A stretch of 64,000 nucleotides of DNA from Pseudomonas protegens CHA0 (GTDB lineage Bacteria > Pseudomonadota > Gammaproteobacteria > Pseudomonadales > Pseudomonadaceae): contig NC_021237.1 in NCBI RefSeq assembly GCF_000397205.1, forward strand, positions 559,001 through 623,000. Reading direction: 5' to 3'. Both the position numbers and the translations under genes were made by a program. The notes beneath the pieces were generated by a model. It had not been told where the DNA came from and did not search any database. It worked only from the letters and a program-made list of their open reading frames with translations. Of this stretch, positions 54,022 to 63,032 are shown in pieces (position 1 is the stretch's first letter; the number at the start of each line of letters is the position of its first letter).

Positions 54022-54900
54022 GTGATCAATCCTCGCCCGCGAATCTTGTTTCTCATGCCCTACTTCGGGCGTTGGCCATTCTGGATGCCGTTTTTTCTCG
54101 AAAGCTGCCGCCGGAATCCGGATATAGACTGGCTCTTTTTCAGCGACTGCGGGACCCCGGACAATCTGCCGCCGAACGTCAAGCTAGAAAGCATGAGCTT
54201 TGCTGAGTACTGCGCTTTGGTATCCCGGCGCCTGGAGATCGACTTTGCGCCCAATGCGGCCTACAAGCTCTGTGATATCAGGCCGGCAATGGGGTACATC
54301 CATATTGATCGTCTGGAGGGCTACGACTTCTGGGCCTTCGGCGATATCGACCTGGTCTACGGTGACCTGCGGGCCTATTTCACTGCGGATCGCCTGGCGG
54401 GGTATGACCTGTTCTCCACCCATGAACGGCGCGTCGCCGGGCACTTGTGCCTGATACGCAATACTGCACGTAAGCTTGAGTTGTTCAGGCAGATCAAGGA
54501 TTGGCAGACGCGCTTTACCGACCAGCAGCATCACGCACTGGATGAAGGGGCGTTCAGTCGGATTTTCCTCTGGCGCAAGAACTTCCCGGAACCGCTGTTC
54601 AAGCTGGTGGGCAAGTTCAATCCATGGCGCCGCCGCAGTGAGTTCACCGAGGCCTTCAGCACGCCGGGCGGAGTCATCAAGTGGCATGACGGCAGCCGTG
54701 ATTTTCCGACGCGCTGGTACTGGAAGGATGGGCATCTGACCAATGACCGCGACGGCGACCGCAGTTTCCCGTACTTCCACTTTGTGTGCTGGAAGCGCAA
54801 TGAGTGGTCGCAGTTGCCGGAGCAGGATGCGCAGTCGCTCCAAGCCCTGGCCAGTGAGCCGTCCTGGATCATCGATGCCGCAGGTTTTCACCGGGGATAG
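54022..54900 (+). CDS. DUF6625 family, putative glycosyltransferase
   Basis: 292 residues. A GT-A-like start (ILFLMPYFGRWPFWMPFFLESC) and FGDIDLVYGDL, a DxD-type metal/nucleotide-sugar motif, suggest a glycosyltransferase of the DUF6625 group. The start is GTG at 54022 with GTGAG upstream. A GGGGC hairpin in the 53-bp gap (53969-54021) separates it from the deacetylase gene. I know no counterpart in the P. aeruginosa core cluster, so it may add a strain-specific core sugar. It ends two bases before the next glycosyltransferase. Confidence 0.75.
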   Translation: MINPRPRILFLMPYFGRWPFWMPFFLESCRRNPDIDWLFFSDCGTPDNLPPNVKLESMSFAEYCALVSRRLEIDFAPNAAYKLCDIRPAMGYIHIDRLEGYDFWAFGDIDLVYGDLRAYFTADRLAGYDLFSTHERRVAGHLCLIRNTARKLELFRQIKDWQTRFTDQQHHALDEGAFSRIFLWRKNFPEPLFKLVGKFNPWRRRSEFTEAFSTPGGVIKWHDGSRDFPTRWYWKDGHLTNDRDGDRSFPYFHFVCWKRNEWSQLPEQDAQSLQALASEPSWIIDAAGFHRG

Positions 54901-54902
54901 TT

Positions 54903-56054
54903 ATGAGTCAGCGCTTCAAGGTCCTGCAGTTGCAGCCGGACTACAACGTCAAATCCCACGACTTCGCCGATCTCGCCGAGCAGATCGTCAAGGCCTTGCC
55001 GGCTGAGCGTTACGAAGTCACCGCAGCGTTCCTGCGGGGGCGCCCCGGGCCGAACGATCCGGTGAGTCGCGCCGCGCATTCGGTGTATTTCGAGTTTTCC
55101 GACAAATCCCTCAAGGGCATGCGCCTGCGGGCCATGTGGCGGCTGTATCAGTTCTGCCGCAAGGAACAGTTCGATGTGGTGATCTGCAATCGCTTCAAGC
55201 CGGTGAACATGATGCTGACCCTCAACCGCTGGTTGAAGGTGCCGTTGTGCATCGGAATTTCCCACGGTTTTGGTGAGTACGACCGGCTTTACCGGCGCCG
55301 CCAGACCCAGCGTCTGATCGATCGGCATTGGCGCTTTGTCGGTGTGTCCCCGGCCGTCAAGCAGTACCTGCTCGATTGCCAATGCGGTTTCACCGACCAG
55401 AACACCTGGGCGATCACCAACGCCATCGACATTGAACAGGCAGAGGCCTTGCAGCATTCCCGCGAGCGCTCCCGAGAGTTGCTGGGGCTGGCCCCCGATG
55501 TGCGGCTGATTGGTGCCTTGGGCCGCCTGGTGCCGGTCAAGGGTCATACCTATCTGCTGCAGGCCTTTGCTCAACTCAAGGACAAGTACCCGAAAACTCA
55601 GTTGGCAATCATTGGTGCCGGTCGCGAGGAAGCCAATCTGCGTGCTGAAATCGAGCGCCTGGGGCTGCAGGGCCGGGCTCACCTGCTGGGGTTCAAGGAG
55701 AACGCCCTGCAATACGTGCGGGCCTTCGATATCTGGACCATGCCATCGCTGGCCGAGGGGCTGGGCCTGGCCTTGCTTGAAGGCATGAGCGGACAGTTGC
55801 CGGTGATTGCCTCGAACGTGCCGGCCATGCTGCCCCTGATCGAGGGGGCTGGCGGCCTGGCCGTGGAGCCGGCCAATGTATCGGCGCTGGTCACCGCGCT
55901 GGATGCCTATCTCGGGCTGTCCGACGAGGAACTGGCCGCCAAGGGCCAGCAGGCCTATGCCTATCTGCAGAAAGAACACGATATCGAGGTGTTCCGCGAG
56001 GAGTACCGGCAATTGATCGACTCCGGCTTGAGTCAAGCGGGCAAGAGGCAGTAA
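54903..56054 (+). CDS. GT4 glycosyltransferase, Ssg-like
   Basis: 383 residues, GT-B fold with VLQLQPDYNVKSHDFADLAEQIV at the N-terminus, CNRFKPVNMML, and a GT4 donor site with LGRLVPVKGHTYLLQAF and SLAEGLGLALLEGMSGQLPVIAS. Its order before a WapR-like gene fits PA5001 (ssg), which is needed for a complete core and O-antigen and affects phage and surface traits. It is a paralogue of the enzyme at 50521-51651. Stop codon overlaps the start of the next gene (TAATG). Confidence 0.85.
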   Translation: MSQRFKVLQLQPDYNVKSHDFADLAEQIVKALPAERYEVTAAFLRGRPGPNDPVSRAAHSVYFEFSDKSLKGMRLRAMWRLYQFCRKEQFDVVICNRFKPVNMMLTLNRWLKVPLCIGISHGFGEYDRLYRRRQTQRLIDRHWRFVGVSPAVKQYLLDCQCGFTDQNTWAITNAIDIEQAEALQHSRERSRELLGLAPDVRLIGALGRLVPVKGHTYLLQAFAQLKDKYPKTQLAIIGAGREEANLRAEIERLGLQGRAHLLGFKENALQYVRAFDIWTMPSLAEGLGLALLEGMSGQLPVIASNVPAMLPLIEGAGGLAVEPANVSALVTALDAYLGLSDEELAAKGQQAYAYLQKEHDIEVFREEYRQLIDSGLSQAGKRQ

Positions 56055-56938
56055 TGGCAGACCAGCAACCTGTGGTGACGGTGATTATCGCCTCCTACAA
56101 CCACGCGCCCTACATTGAGCAAAGCATTCTCAGTGTGCTCAACCAGACCTATCCGAACATCGAGCTGCTGGTGGTGGATGACGGTTCCAGCGATGACAGT
56201 GTCGAGCGTATCCGGCGCCTGCAGGAGCAGCATGGCTTCGACTTCCGGGTCCAGCAGAATCAGGGCCTGACCAACACTCTCAATGGTGCCATTGCACGGT
56301 CCAGGGGCAGCCTGATCGTGCCTTTCGGCTCCGACGACATCATGCTGCCCGAGCGCATTGCGACTCAGGTGGCCTACATGGATGGCAAGCCTGAGGTGGG
56401 GATCTGCGCGGGCAATATCGAGCTGATCGACAGCGATGGCAACCTGTTTCCCGAGAAGCGCCAGCGCCGTGACGTGCCGTTCCGGCGCCTGGACTTCGAC
56501 GACATGTTCCTTGAGCGCAAGCCCTATCCACCGGCTCCGACCCTGATGATTCGTCGTGAGGCCCTGGAAAAGGTCGGCGGTTTCGATCCGAATATCCGTC
56601 TTGAAGACCTGCTGATCGAGTTGAAGATCACCCGGGCCGGCTATTTCATCGATGGCTTGAACGTGTTGATGGCGCGGTATCGCAAGCACGCCACCAACTC
56701 CTACAAGAACCACAGGTTCATGATCGACAACATCCTGCGTTCCTACGCCCTGTTCAGCGACCACCCGCTGTATGACGAGGTGCGCTACAAGTTCCTCAGT
56801 TCGATGTTCCTCAAAGTCTCCAATCGGGATCGCAAACTGGCACGCGAGCTGCTGGCACAGATTCCGTTCAAGGCCTGGAACAAGAAAACCTGGCGTGGAT
56901 TGGGCCGCCTTTATTTTTCTCCACTGGAAAAAGACTGA
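56054..56938 (+). CDS. GT2 glycosyltransferase, WapR-like rhamnosyltransferase
   Basis: 294 residues, GT-A fold. VTVIIASYNHAPYIEQSI, LLVVDDGSSDDSV and PFGSDDIMLPERI (DxD region) are classic GT2. WapR (PA5000) adds the alpha-1,3-linked L-rhamnose that forms the O-antigen attachment site in P. aeruginosa; sequence and order suggest the same job. Linked to the Ssg-like gene by a TAATG overlap and followed 14 bp later by the acetyltransferase. Confidence 0.83.
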   Translation: MADQQPVVTVIIASYNHAPYIEQSILSVLNQTYPNIELLVVDDGSSDDSVERIRRLQEQHGFDFRVQQNQGLTNTLNGAIARSRGSLIVPFGSDDIMLPERIATQVAYMDGKPEVGICAGNIELIDSDGNLFPEKRQRRDVPFRRLDFDDMFLERKPYPPAPTLMIRREALEKVGGFDPNIRLEDLLIELKITRAGYFIDGLNVLMARYRKHATNSYKNHRFMIDNILRSYALFSDHPLYDEVRYKFLSSMFLKVSNRDRKLARELLAQIPFKAWNKKTWRGLGRLYFSPLEKD

Positions 56939-56952
56939 AGAGACGCCGGAGC

Positions 56953-57573
56953 ATGGGCTGGATTCAACGTTTTCTGGAGAAGCGCGCCAAGCGTGCGATC
57001 CGCAAGCTGCCGAAAATCGAGCGCGGCGTGGTGCGTTTCCAGCAGAGATATCCAGGTTACAGCATCGGGCGTGGCAGCTATGGCTTGCCCGAGGTGCATG
57101 ACTGGCAGGAGGGCTCGACCCTGAGCATCGGGGCGTACTGCTCGATTGCCGAAGGGGTGCAGATATTCCTCGGTGGCCACCACCGAGCGGATTGGGTCAC
57201 CACTTATCCCTTCCCGGCCATGCTGCCTCAGGCCGCGCACATCAGTGGCTACGCCGGGACCAATGGCGACGTCCGGGTGGGCAGTGATGTGTGGCTGTGT
57301 TCCAACAGCACGCTGTTATCCGGTGTGACCATTGGCCATGGTGCGATTGTCGCGGCGGGAGCGCTGGTCACCAAGGACGTCGAGCCTTATGCGGTGGTCG
57401 GTGGCAACCCGGCGCGTTTCCTGCGCTGGCGCTTTCCCGAGGAGCAGCGCCAGCAACTCTTGCAGAGTGCCTGGTGGGACTGGCCGGAGGCTGAGTTGCA
57501 CGGGTTGGCCGACAAGCTCTGCAGCGATGATATTGACGGCTTCCTGGCCTACGCCCGGCAGCGCTCAGCCTGA
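56953..57573 (+). CDS. CatB-related O-acetyltransferase
   Basis: 206 residues of left-handed beta-helix hexapeptide repeats: LSIGAYCSIAEGVQIFLGGHH, DVRVGSDVWLCSNSTLLSGVTIGHGAIVAAGALV. The active-site His lies in GGHHRADW. Such enzymes transfer acetyl from acetyl-CoA to sugars, and here probably to a core residue. Last gene of the second core transcript; not part of the P. aeruginosa cluster as I remember it. It is convergent with the ligase-kinase gene. Confidence 0.85.
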   Translation: MGWIQRFLEKRAKRAIRKLPKIERGVVRFQQRYPGYSIGRGSYGLPEVHDWQEGSTLSIGAYCSIAEGVQIFLGGHHRADWVTTYPFPAMLPQAAHISGYAGTNGDVRVGSDVWLCSNSTLLSGVTIGHGAIVAAGALVTKDVEPYAVVGGNPARFLRWRFPEEQRQQLLQSAWWDWPEAELHGLADKLCSDDIDGFLAYARQRSA

Positions 57574-57598
57574 CCGCTCGCTGTTTAATCCCTTCCGA

Positions 57599-57639
57599 AC
57601 CTGTTCCAGGCAGCCCTGTGTAGCTGTCATGGAACAGGT
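57599..57639. terminator. Inverted repeat between convergent genes
   Basis: A perfect 10-bp inverted repeat (ACCTGTTCCA / TGGAACAGGT) with a 21-base loop lies between the acetyltransferase stop and the end of the ligase-kinase gene. It could serve both transcripts, but no T tract is present. Confidence 0.4.
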
Positions 57640-57652
57640 GCGTGCGCAGGGA

Positions 57653-59515
57653 TCAGCGAGCCACCTGGTGCAGGTCATTCGCCGGTAGCTGCTTCAACAG
57701 TCCGGTGGCCAGGGGCATCGAGGTGCCCTGGGCGTAACCGGCCTGCAGTGCGTCCAGGTGCTCCAGGAACAGCCAGCCACAATCCTCGGCATAGCGCTGC
57801 ATATGGCGCACATTGCGCTGGCGCAGCGATTTTCTCAGTGATGAGGGGTAGACCCGCAGGTCTGCAAGATCGATCAGCCCGAACTCGCCATTTTCCAGTA
57901 CCAGCACATTGGCCAGGTGCAGTGAGCGGAAATACACCCCTTGCTCATGCAGGTTGGCCATGAAGGCGCCAAAGCGCTTGATCAACTTGGAACGCTCGTC
58001 GCCAGAGCTTGCCAATTGCAGACTCTGGCGCAGAGTCTGGCCGGGTAGCGGTTGGTAGCGGACGGCGTTGCTGCCGTCGGCAAGACGATACAGTCCGAGG
58101 ATTTTCGGGGTGGTGATGCCCAGCTCGCGCAGTTGCTCGCTATTGGTGGCAAACCGCGTGGAGTAGGGGTTGAACCCTCCGGAGGTGTACCAGCGGCGAG
58201 GGCGAAACAGCTTGAGGAAGCTGCCGTCGTCAAGACGCAGGACCTTGGGGCCCAGGCCGTCGGCTTCGATAACCCGGGCATTGGCCATCAGCTTGTCGGC
58301 GTCGGCCTGGGTGAGCGACTCGACCGTGTGGCTGGGTGAGCGTCGCGCACGTTGGCTGATACACAGGGCAGCGATCAGGGCCAGGGGAATCCACAGCAGG
58401 AACCAGTGCTCTTTGGGGCGAGAGAGAATCCCGCCGCCTTCGGTCAGGCCTGCGCCAATGCCGAACATCAGCCAGGTCGAGGCCAGGATCAGTAGTGGTT
58501 CGGCCCGCAGTTGCCAGCTTTTGAACAGGGCCCAGGCCTGCATGAACAGCCACGGCAGAAGGCCGATGATGCCCACATAGTAGAGCACGCCCAGGGCGAA
58601 GTTATGGGGCTCTTGCAGCAGGAAACCGATGCCGGGGTCCAGGGACAGACTGGCGTTGTAGCCGTGGCCGATCCATGGGTGGTTGGCAATCTGTTCCAGG
58701 GCCAGGCGCCAGAGATCGAAACGCGAAGAGCTGCCCCGTTCCAGAAGCATCTGCGAGAACAGCGCAACGACGGCTATACCGCCTGCCAGCATGCCGCCCA
58801 GCAGCATCAGCGAACGACGGTTCCAACTAATGAAGCTCAGCCACAGTGCCGCCAGGGTCAATGCCACCAGAGGCGTTCTGGAGCCCGTGGCGATCAGCGC
58901 GGCGACCATGATGACCAACGCCGGAACGCTCAGCCAGAGTATCTGGTAACGACGGCAGTTCATGCTCAGGCACAGCCAGTAGACACAGAAGAACCCAAAG
59001 ACATGGGAGCTCAGCAATGGGTTGTCAAAGGCGCCCGCACCGATCATGCGCAGTTCGGGGGTGTGGTATCGAACGAAGACGTACAGGTTGAAGATCGAGG
59101 CGATGAGAGCAACGATCGCAGCACAAAAGACCAGCGGCTGTAGCACCTCGCCGCGGTAGCGAACCAGTAGCATGCAGCCGGCGAACAGCATCAGGGTGTG
59201 CAGAGGCGTCTTGATTTCCCCCAGCACGCTGTCCACCAGAGGGCTCCAGGCCAGGCTGACAATGGCCCAGGTGCAGAACAGCAACATGGCGATGAAGACA
59301 GGTTCGCGCAGAAGGCTTTTCAGTTCGCTGGGGCGAGTACACAGCGCGATCAGCGTCGGGATGCTGAACAGTCCGTAGTACAGCTTGTGCAATCCACTGC
59401 GCCCCGGAAGGAAGAACATCGCACAGAGAAGCAGTAGATAACCGATCGGCAGAATCCACAGGCAAATGAAATCGAATACTCGATTGGCCGTGTTGTGAAG
59501 GGCATTGGGTTGCAT
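57653..59515 (-). CDS. waaL: O-antigen ligase (WaaL) fused to a C-terminal kinase-like domain
   Basis: 620 residues. Residues 1-385 are an inner-membrane O-antigen ligase with about 11-12 helices and the Wzy_C-type periplasmic loop (RFDLWRLALEQIANHPWIGHG, then EPHNFALGVLYYVGIIG near 304), which transfers O-antigen from undecaprenyl-PP to core-lipid A. Residues about 400-605 are an LPS-kinase-like domain of the PA4998 type, with VLRLDDGSFLKLFRPRRWYT, YFRSLHLANVL near 528 and FGLIDLADLRVYP. The canonical HxD is replaced by FRSLH, as in that group. In P. aeruginosa waaL (PA4999) and PA4998 are separate neighbours; here a single frame covers both. The start at 59515 has no strong ribosome site. 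Divergent from msbA. Confidence 0.87.
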   Translation of the reverse strand: MQPNALHNTANRVFDFICLWILPIGYLLLLCAMFFLPGRSGLHKLYYGLFSIPTLIALCTRPSELKSLLREPVFIAMLLFCTWAIVSLAWSPLVDSVLGEIKTPLHTLMLFAGCMLLVRYRGEVLQPLVFCAAIVALIASIFNLYVFVRYHTPELRMIGAGAFDNPLLSSHVFGFFCVYWLCLSMNCRRYQILWLSVPALVIMVAALIATGSRTPLVALTLAALWLSFISWNRRSLMLLGGMLAGGIAVVALFSQMLLERGSSSRFDLWRLALEQIANHPWIGHGYNASLSLDPGIGFLLQEPHNFALGVLYYVGIIGLLPWLFMQAWALFKSWQLRAEPLLILASTWLMFGIGAGLTEGGGILSRPKEHWFLLWIPLALIAALCISQRARRSPSHTVESLTQADADKLMANARVIEADGLGPKVLRLDDGSFLKLFRPRRWYTSGGFNPYSTRFATNSEQLRELGITTPKILGLYRLADGSNAVRYQPLPGQTLRQSLQLASSGDERSKLIKRFGAFMANLHEQGVYFRSLHLANVLVLENGEFGLIDLADLRVYPSSLRKSLRQRNVRHMQRYAEDCGWLFLEHLDALQAGYAQGTSMPLATGLLKQLPANDLHQVAR

Positions 59516-59635
59516 GCTTGAACGTTCATCCCGGAAGTTAAGCTGGCAATCATAACGACTTATGGCTGGCGATGTCGTTGGTCAGCTGAACAATCTCGGG
59601 CCTATGGGAGTGCCAGTACCGCGAACAAGCTGTGC

Positions 59636-59641
59636 TAAAGT
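59636..59641 (+). promoter_or_regulatory. Probable extended -10 promoter of msbA
   Basis: TGcTAAAGT (TG at 59633-59634, TAAAGT at 59636-59641) is an extended -10 element 31 bp before the msbA ATG. No good -35 box is seen. The 156-bp gap 59516-59671 also must hold the promoter of the divergent ligase-kinase gene. Confidence 0.45.
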
Positions 59642-59671
59642 CAGCCTCCTTTTTGACGACATTCGCGTGAT

Positions 59672-61477
59672 ATGACCGACTCCAGTCCTGACGCAAGCCC
59701 CTCGAGCTTGAAAATCTACTTCCGTCTGCTCGGCTATGTGCGGCCCTATATTGGTCTGTTTCTCATCAGCATCGTCGGGTTTCTGATCTTCGCTTCGACT
59801 CAGCCCATGCTCGGCTACATCCTCAAGTATTTCGTCGACGGCCTATCCAACCCTCAGGCGGTGCTGTTTCCCGGTGTGCCTTATCTGCGCGACATGCAGT
59901 TGCTCCAAGCGGTGCCGCTGCTGATCGTGCTGATCGCTGCCTGGCAAGGCCTGGGCTCCTACCTGGGCAACTACTTCCTGGCCAAGGTATCCCTGGGGCT
60001 GGTGCACGATTTGCGGGTGCAACTGTTCAACAACCTGTTGACCCTGCCCAACCGTTACTTCGACAAGCACAACTCCGGGCACCTGATCTCGCGTATCACC
60101 TTCAACGTGACCATGGTCACGGGGGCGGCGACGGACGCGATCAAGGTGGTGATCCGCGAAGGCATGACCGTGATCTTCCTGTTCGGCTCGCTGTTGTGGA
60201 TGAACTGGCGCCTGACCCTGGTGATGATCGCCATCCTGCCGCTGATCGCGGTCATGGTCCGCACCGCCAGCAAGAAATTCCGCAAGCAGAGCAAGAAGAT
60301 CCAGGTGGCCATGGGTGATGTGACCCATGTTGCCTCGGAAACCATCCAGGGCTATCGCGTGGTTCGCAGCTTTGGCGGCGAGACCTATGAGCAGCAGCGT
60401 TTTCTTGCGGCCAGCCAGGGCAACACTGACAAGCAACTGCGCATGACCCGTACCGGCGCCATCTACACCCCACTGTTGCAACTGGTGATCTACAGCGCCA
60501 TGGCGGTGCTGATGTTCCTGGTGCTGTATCTGCGCGGTGATGCTTCTGCCGGTGAAATGGTGGCCTATATCACCATGGCCGGTCTGCTGCCCAAGCCGAT
60601 CCGCCAGCTGTCCGAAGTCAGCTCAACGATCCAGAAAGGCGTGGCGGGTGCGGAGAGCATCTTCGAGCAGTTGGACGTCGAACCTGAGGTCGATCGCGGC
60701 ACCGTCGAGCGCGCCAGCATCAATGGGCACCTGGAGGTGCGCAACCTGAGTTTCACCTACCCGGGAACCGAACGGCAGGTGCTCGATGACATCAGCTTCA
60801 GTATCGAGCCCGGGAAAATGGTGGCGCTGGTGGGGCGTTCCGGCAGTGGCAAGTCGACTCTGGCCAACCTGATTCCGCGGTTCTACCACCACGACAAGGG
60901 CCAGATTCTTCTGGATGGCACCGAGGTCGAAGACTTCCGCCTGCTGAACCTGCGTCGGCATATTGCTCAGGTTACCCAGCACGTCACCCTGTTCAGTGAC
61001 ACCGTGGCCAACAACATTGCCTACGGTGACCTGGCCGGTGCGCCGCGTGAGGACATCGAGAAGGCCGCCGCCGATGCCTATGCCATGGACTTCATTGCCC
61101 AGTTGCCCGAAGGCCTGGATACCCAGGTAGGGGAGAACGGCGTACTGCTTTCAGGTGGCCAGCGCCAGCGCCTGGCGATTGCCCGGGCCTTGCTGAAGAA
61201 CGCCCCGCTGCTGATTCTCGACGAGGCCACTTCGGCCCTGGATACCGAATCCGAGCGGCACATCCAGGCCGCCCTGGACAAGGTCATGAAGGGCCGCACC
61301 ACCCTGGTGATTGCCCACCGCCTGTCGACCATCGAGAAAGCCGACCTGATCCTGGTCATGGACCAGGGGCGGATTGTCGAGCGCGGCAGCCATGCCCAGT
61401 TGCTGGCACAGAACGGCTACTACTCGCGGTTGCATGCCATGGGCCTGGAAGAGCCCGCGCCCAGCGGAATCGCCTGA
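59672..61477 (+). CDS. msbA: Lipid A-core flippase MsbA (ABC exporter)
   Basis: Half-size ABC exporter, 601 residues, homodimer in the inner membrane that flips core-lipid A to the periplasmic leaflet. Six helices within about 20-310, nucleotide-binding domain about 350-590 with Walker A GRSGSGKST, signature LSGGQRQRLAIARAL, Walker B LLILDEATSALD and switch His in VIAHRLSTIEKAD. ATG at 59672. In P. aeruginosa hldE follows directly; here a sulfotransferase and cysC intervene. Confidence 0.96.
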   Translation: MTDSSPDASPSSLKIYFRLLGYVRPYIGLFLISIVGFLIFASTQPMLGYILKYFVDGLSNPQAVLFPGVPYLRDMQLLQAVPLLIVLIAAWQGLGSYLGNYFLAKVSLGLVHDLRVQLFNNLLTLPNRYFDKHNSGHLISRITFNVTMVTGAATDAIKVVIREGMTVIFLFGSLLWMNWRLTLVMIAILPLIAVMVRTASKKFRKQSKKIQVAMGDVTHVASETIQGYRVVRSFGGETYEQQRFLAASQGNTDKQLRMTRTGAIYTPLLQLVIYSAMAVLMFLVLYLRGDASAGEMVAYITMAGLLPKPIRQLSEVSSTIQKGVAGAESIFEQLDVEPEVDRGTVERASINGHLEVRNLSFTYPGTERQVLDDISFSIEPGKMVALVGRSGSGKSTLANLIPRFYHHDKGQILLDGTEVEDFRLLNLRRHIAQVTQHVTLFSDTVANNIAYGDLAGAPREDIEKAAADAYAMDFIAQLPEGLDTQVGENGVLLSGGQRQRLAIARALLKNAPLLILDEATSALDTESERHIQAALDKVMKGRTTLVIAHRLSTIEKADLILVMDQGRIVERGSHAQLLAQNGYYSRLHAMGLEEPAPSGIA

Positions 61478-61483
61478 CCTGTT

Positions 61484-61529
61484 CCGGGGAGCGAGCCGGC
61501 TCGCTCCCCGGGGCCTTGGTGTGCAAGGC
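61484..61529. repeat. 28-bp perfect palindrome and second hairpin after msbA
   Basis: CCGGGGAGCGAGCC directly abuts its exact reverse complement (61484-61511), giving a 14-bp stem with no loop. A second hairpin, GCCTTG / CAAGGC, follows at 61513-61529. It is REP-like in composition (gagccggctc core) and may end the msbA transcript. No T tract. The rest of the gap to the sulfotransferase (61530-61664) is AT-rich for this genome and must hold its promoter. Confidence 0.6.
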
Positions 61530-61664
61530 ACCTTGGCATCATTTGTAGCCGCTTCCTTACAGTCTTGACCAAGCCTAAATAATTCTGCGTTTCCCGCTTG
61601 TTATGGTTCCCGCCTGAATCTTTGAACAGATCGAGGGGGCCATCCCTCTCGCGTGGGTAGCAGA

Positions 61665-62369
61665 ATGTTGCAACGCTTTGTGTGGAAGTTATTACCCAAG
61701 ACCCAGCGCAATTTCCTGCTTGGGCGCCTGTCGGTGGTGGATCGCCAAGTGGTGAACAAGTCCATGTCGGCCAATGTGCGCTTTCCTGATGCCTTCTCCC
61801 GGCACTCCTGCCTGTTCATTCATGTCCCCAAGTGCGCGGGCAGCAGCATCTGTTCGGCATTGTTCGACGGTTGGATGCCCGGGCACCTGCCGTTGTACTG
61901 GTACGAGCAGCAGTTTCCCCAGGCCTTTTCCAGCAGCTTCAAGTTTGCTTTCGTGCGCGACCCCCTGGAGCGCGCCTACTCGGCCTACGCTTTCCTGCGG
62001 GGCAATCGCCTCGGCCGACGGGACCAGGCAGCCCAGGCGCTGGTAGGGCATTACCGCGACTTCGATGACTTTATCGGCCGCTGGCTGCACCCGGAAACCA
62101 TCCACAAGCAGATGCACTTTGCTGCCCAGAGCGATTTTCTCACCGATTCCCTGGGCCGCCTGGCCCTGGATTTCGTCGGCTATCAGGAGCACCTGCAGCG
62201 AGATTTCCAACTGCTGTGCGAGCAGTTGCAGGTCCAGACCCGACTGCCCCATGTCAACAGCACCCAGCAGCGCCATAGCACCCCCGTCAGGGATATCTGT
62301 TCGGTACGCACCCGGCGCCTGGTGCGCCGGGTCTATCAACGCGACTACGAGATGCTCGGTTATGAATAA
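61665..62369 (+). CDS. Sulfotransferase family protein (PAPS-dependent, carbohydrate type)
   Basis: 234 residues. The 5'-phosphosulfate-binding loop is [17 protein letters not shown] (residues 51-67), and the 3'-phosphate-binding motif is [18 protein letters not shown] (about 96-113). Both are diagnostic of the Sulfotransfer_2 group that uses PAPS to sulfate sugars. There is no signal peptide or clear membrane helix, so it should act in the cytosol, before MsbA export. The ATG at 61665 is preferred over a GTG at 61653. Its last eight bases overlap cysC, which makes PAPS. Acceptor probably an LPS core or O-antigen sugar, inferred from place between msbA and hldE. Confidence 0.82.
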   Translation: MLQRFVWKLLPKTQRNFLLGRLSVVDRQVVNKSMSANVRFPDAFSRHSCLFIHVPKCAGSSICSALFDGWMPGHLPLYWYEQQFPQAFSSSFKFAFVRDPLERAYSAYAFLRGNRLGRRDQAAQALVGHYRDFDDFIGRWLHPETIHKQMHFAAQSDFLTDSLGRLALDFVGYQEHLQRDFQLLCEQLQVQTRLPHVNSTQQRHSTPVRDICSVRTRRLVRRVYQRDYEMLGYE

Positions 62370-62973
62370 GCTTGCCTGTGTACCGCTGGAGTGCCCGCAA
62401 ATCCGTCCCTACAGCCTGTCGTTGTCCACCGAGGCCCGGGCCGCCCTCAAGCAGCAGCAACCCTGCTGTCTTTGGCTGACCGGATTGTCGGGGGCCGGCA
62501 AGTCGACCCTGGCCAATCTGTTGGAGCTGCGGCTCAACGAGTTGGGTATGCACACCTTCGTCCTCGACGGTGACAACGTTCGCGGTGGCCTGTGCAGTGA
62601 CCTGGGAATGGGGGCCGAGGCGCGCAAGGAGAATATCCGCCGCATGGCCGAGGTGGCGCGGTTGATGGTGGACGCCGGCCTGCTGGTCATAGTGTCGGCG
62701 ATCTCGCCGTTTCGCGCCGAGCGCGATGCCGCCCGCGCGCTGTTCGGCCCGGGGGAATTCATCGAGGTGTACGTCAGTACACCTTTTGACACCTGTGCCC
62801 GGCGTGACCCCAAAGGGTTGTACCAGGCTGCGCTGGAGGGGCGGATCAAGGACTTCACCGGGCTCGACAGCCCCTATGAAGCGCCGTTGCAGGCCGATTG
62901 CGAGATCGACACGGCGACCGTGGCACTGCCGGAGGCGATCCGCCGCCTGCTGCAACTGCTGCCCCGTAAATAA
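62362..62973 (+). CDS. cysC: Adenylylsulfate kinase (APS kinase)
   Basis: 203 residues, the full length for CysC. P-loop GLSGAGKST at 41-49, then [32 protein letters not shown], and [27 protein letters not shown], all as in functional APS kinases. It converts APS to PAPS. The gene is not next to cysND or other assimilation genes but overlaps the sulfotransferase by eight bases, so it likely supplies PAPS for that enzyme. It is probably distinct from the assimilatory cysNC copy elsewhere in the genome (inference). Confidence 0.93.
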   Translation: MNKLACVPLECPQIRPYSLSLSTEARAALKQQQPCCLWLTGLSGAGKSTLANLLELRLNELGMHTFVLDGDNVRGGLCSDLGMGAEARKENIRRMAEVARLMVDAGLLVIVSAISPFRAERDAARALFGPGEFIEVYVSTPFDTCARRDPKGLYQAALEGRIKDFTGLDSPYEAPLQADCEIDTATVALPEAIRRLLQLLPRK

Positions 62974-63032
62974 GCGGCAAGAATTCTTCGTCGGCCCCAT
63001 TCAAGGCATAGAACTAGGCGGCGCCAACCCTG

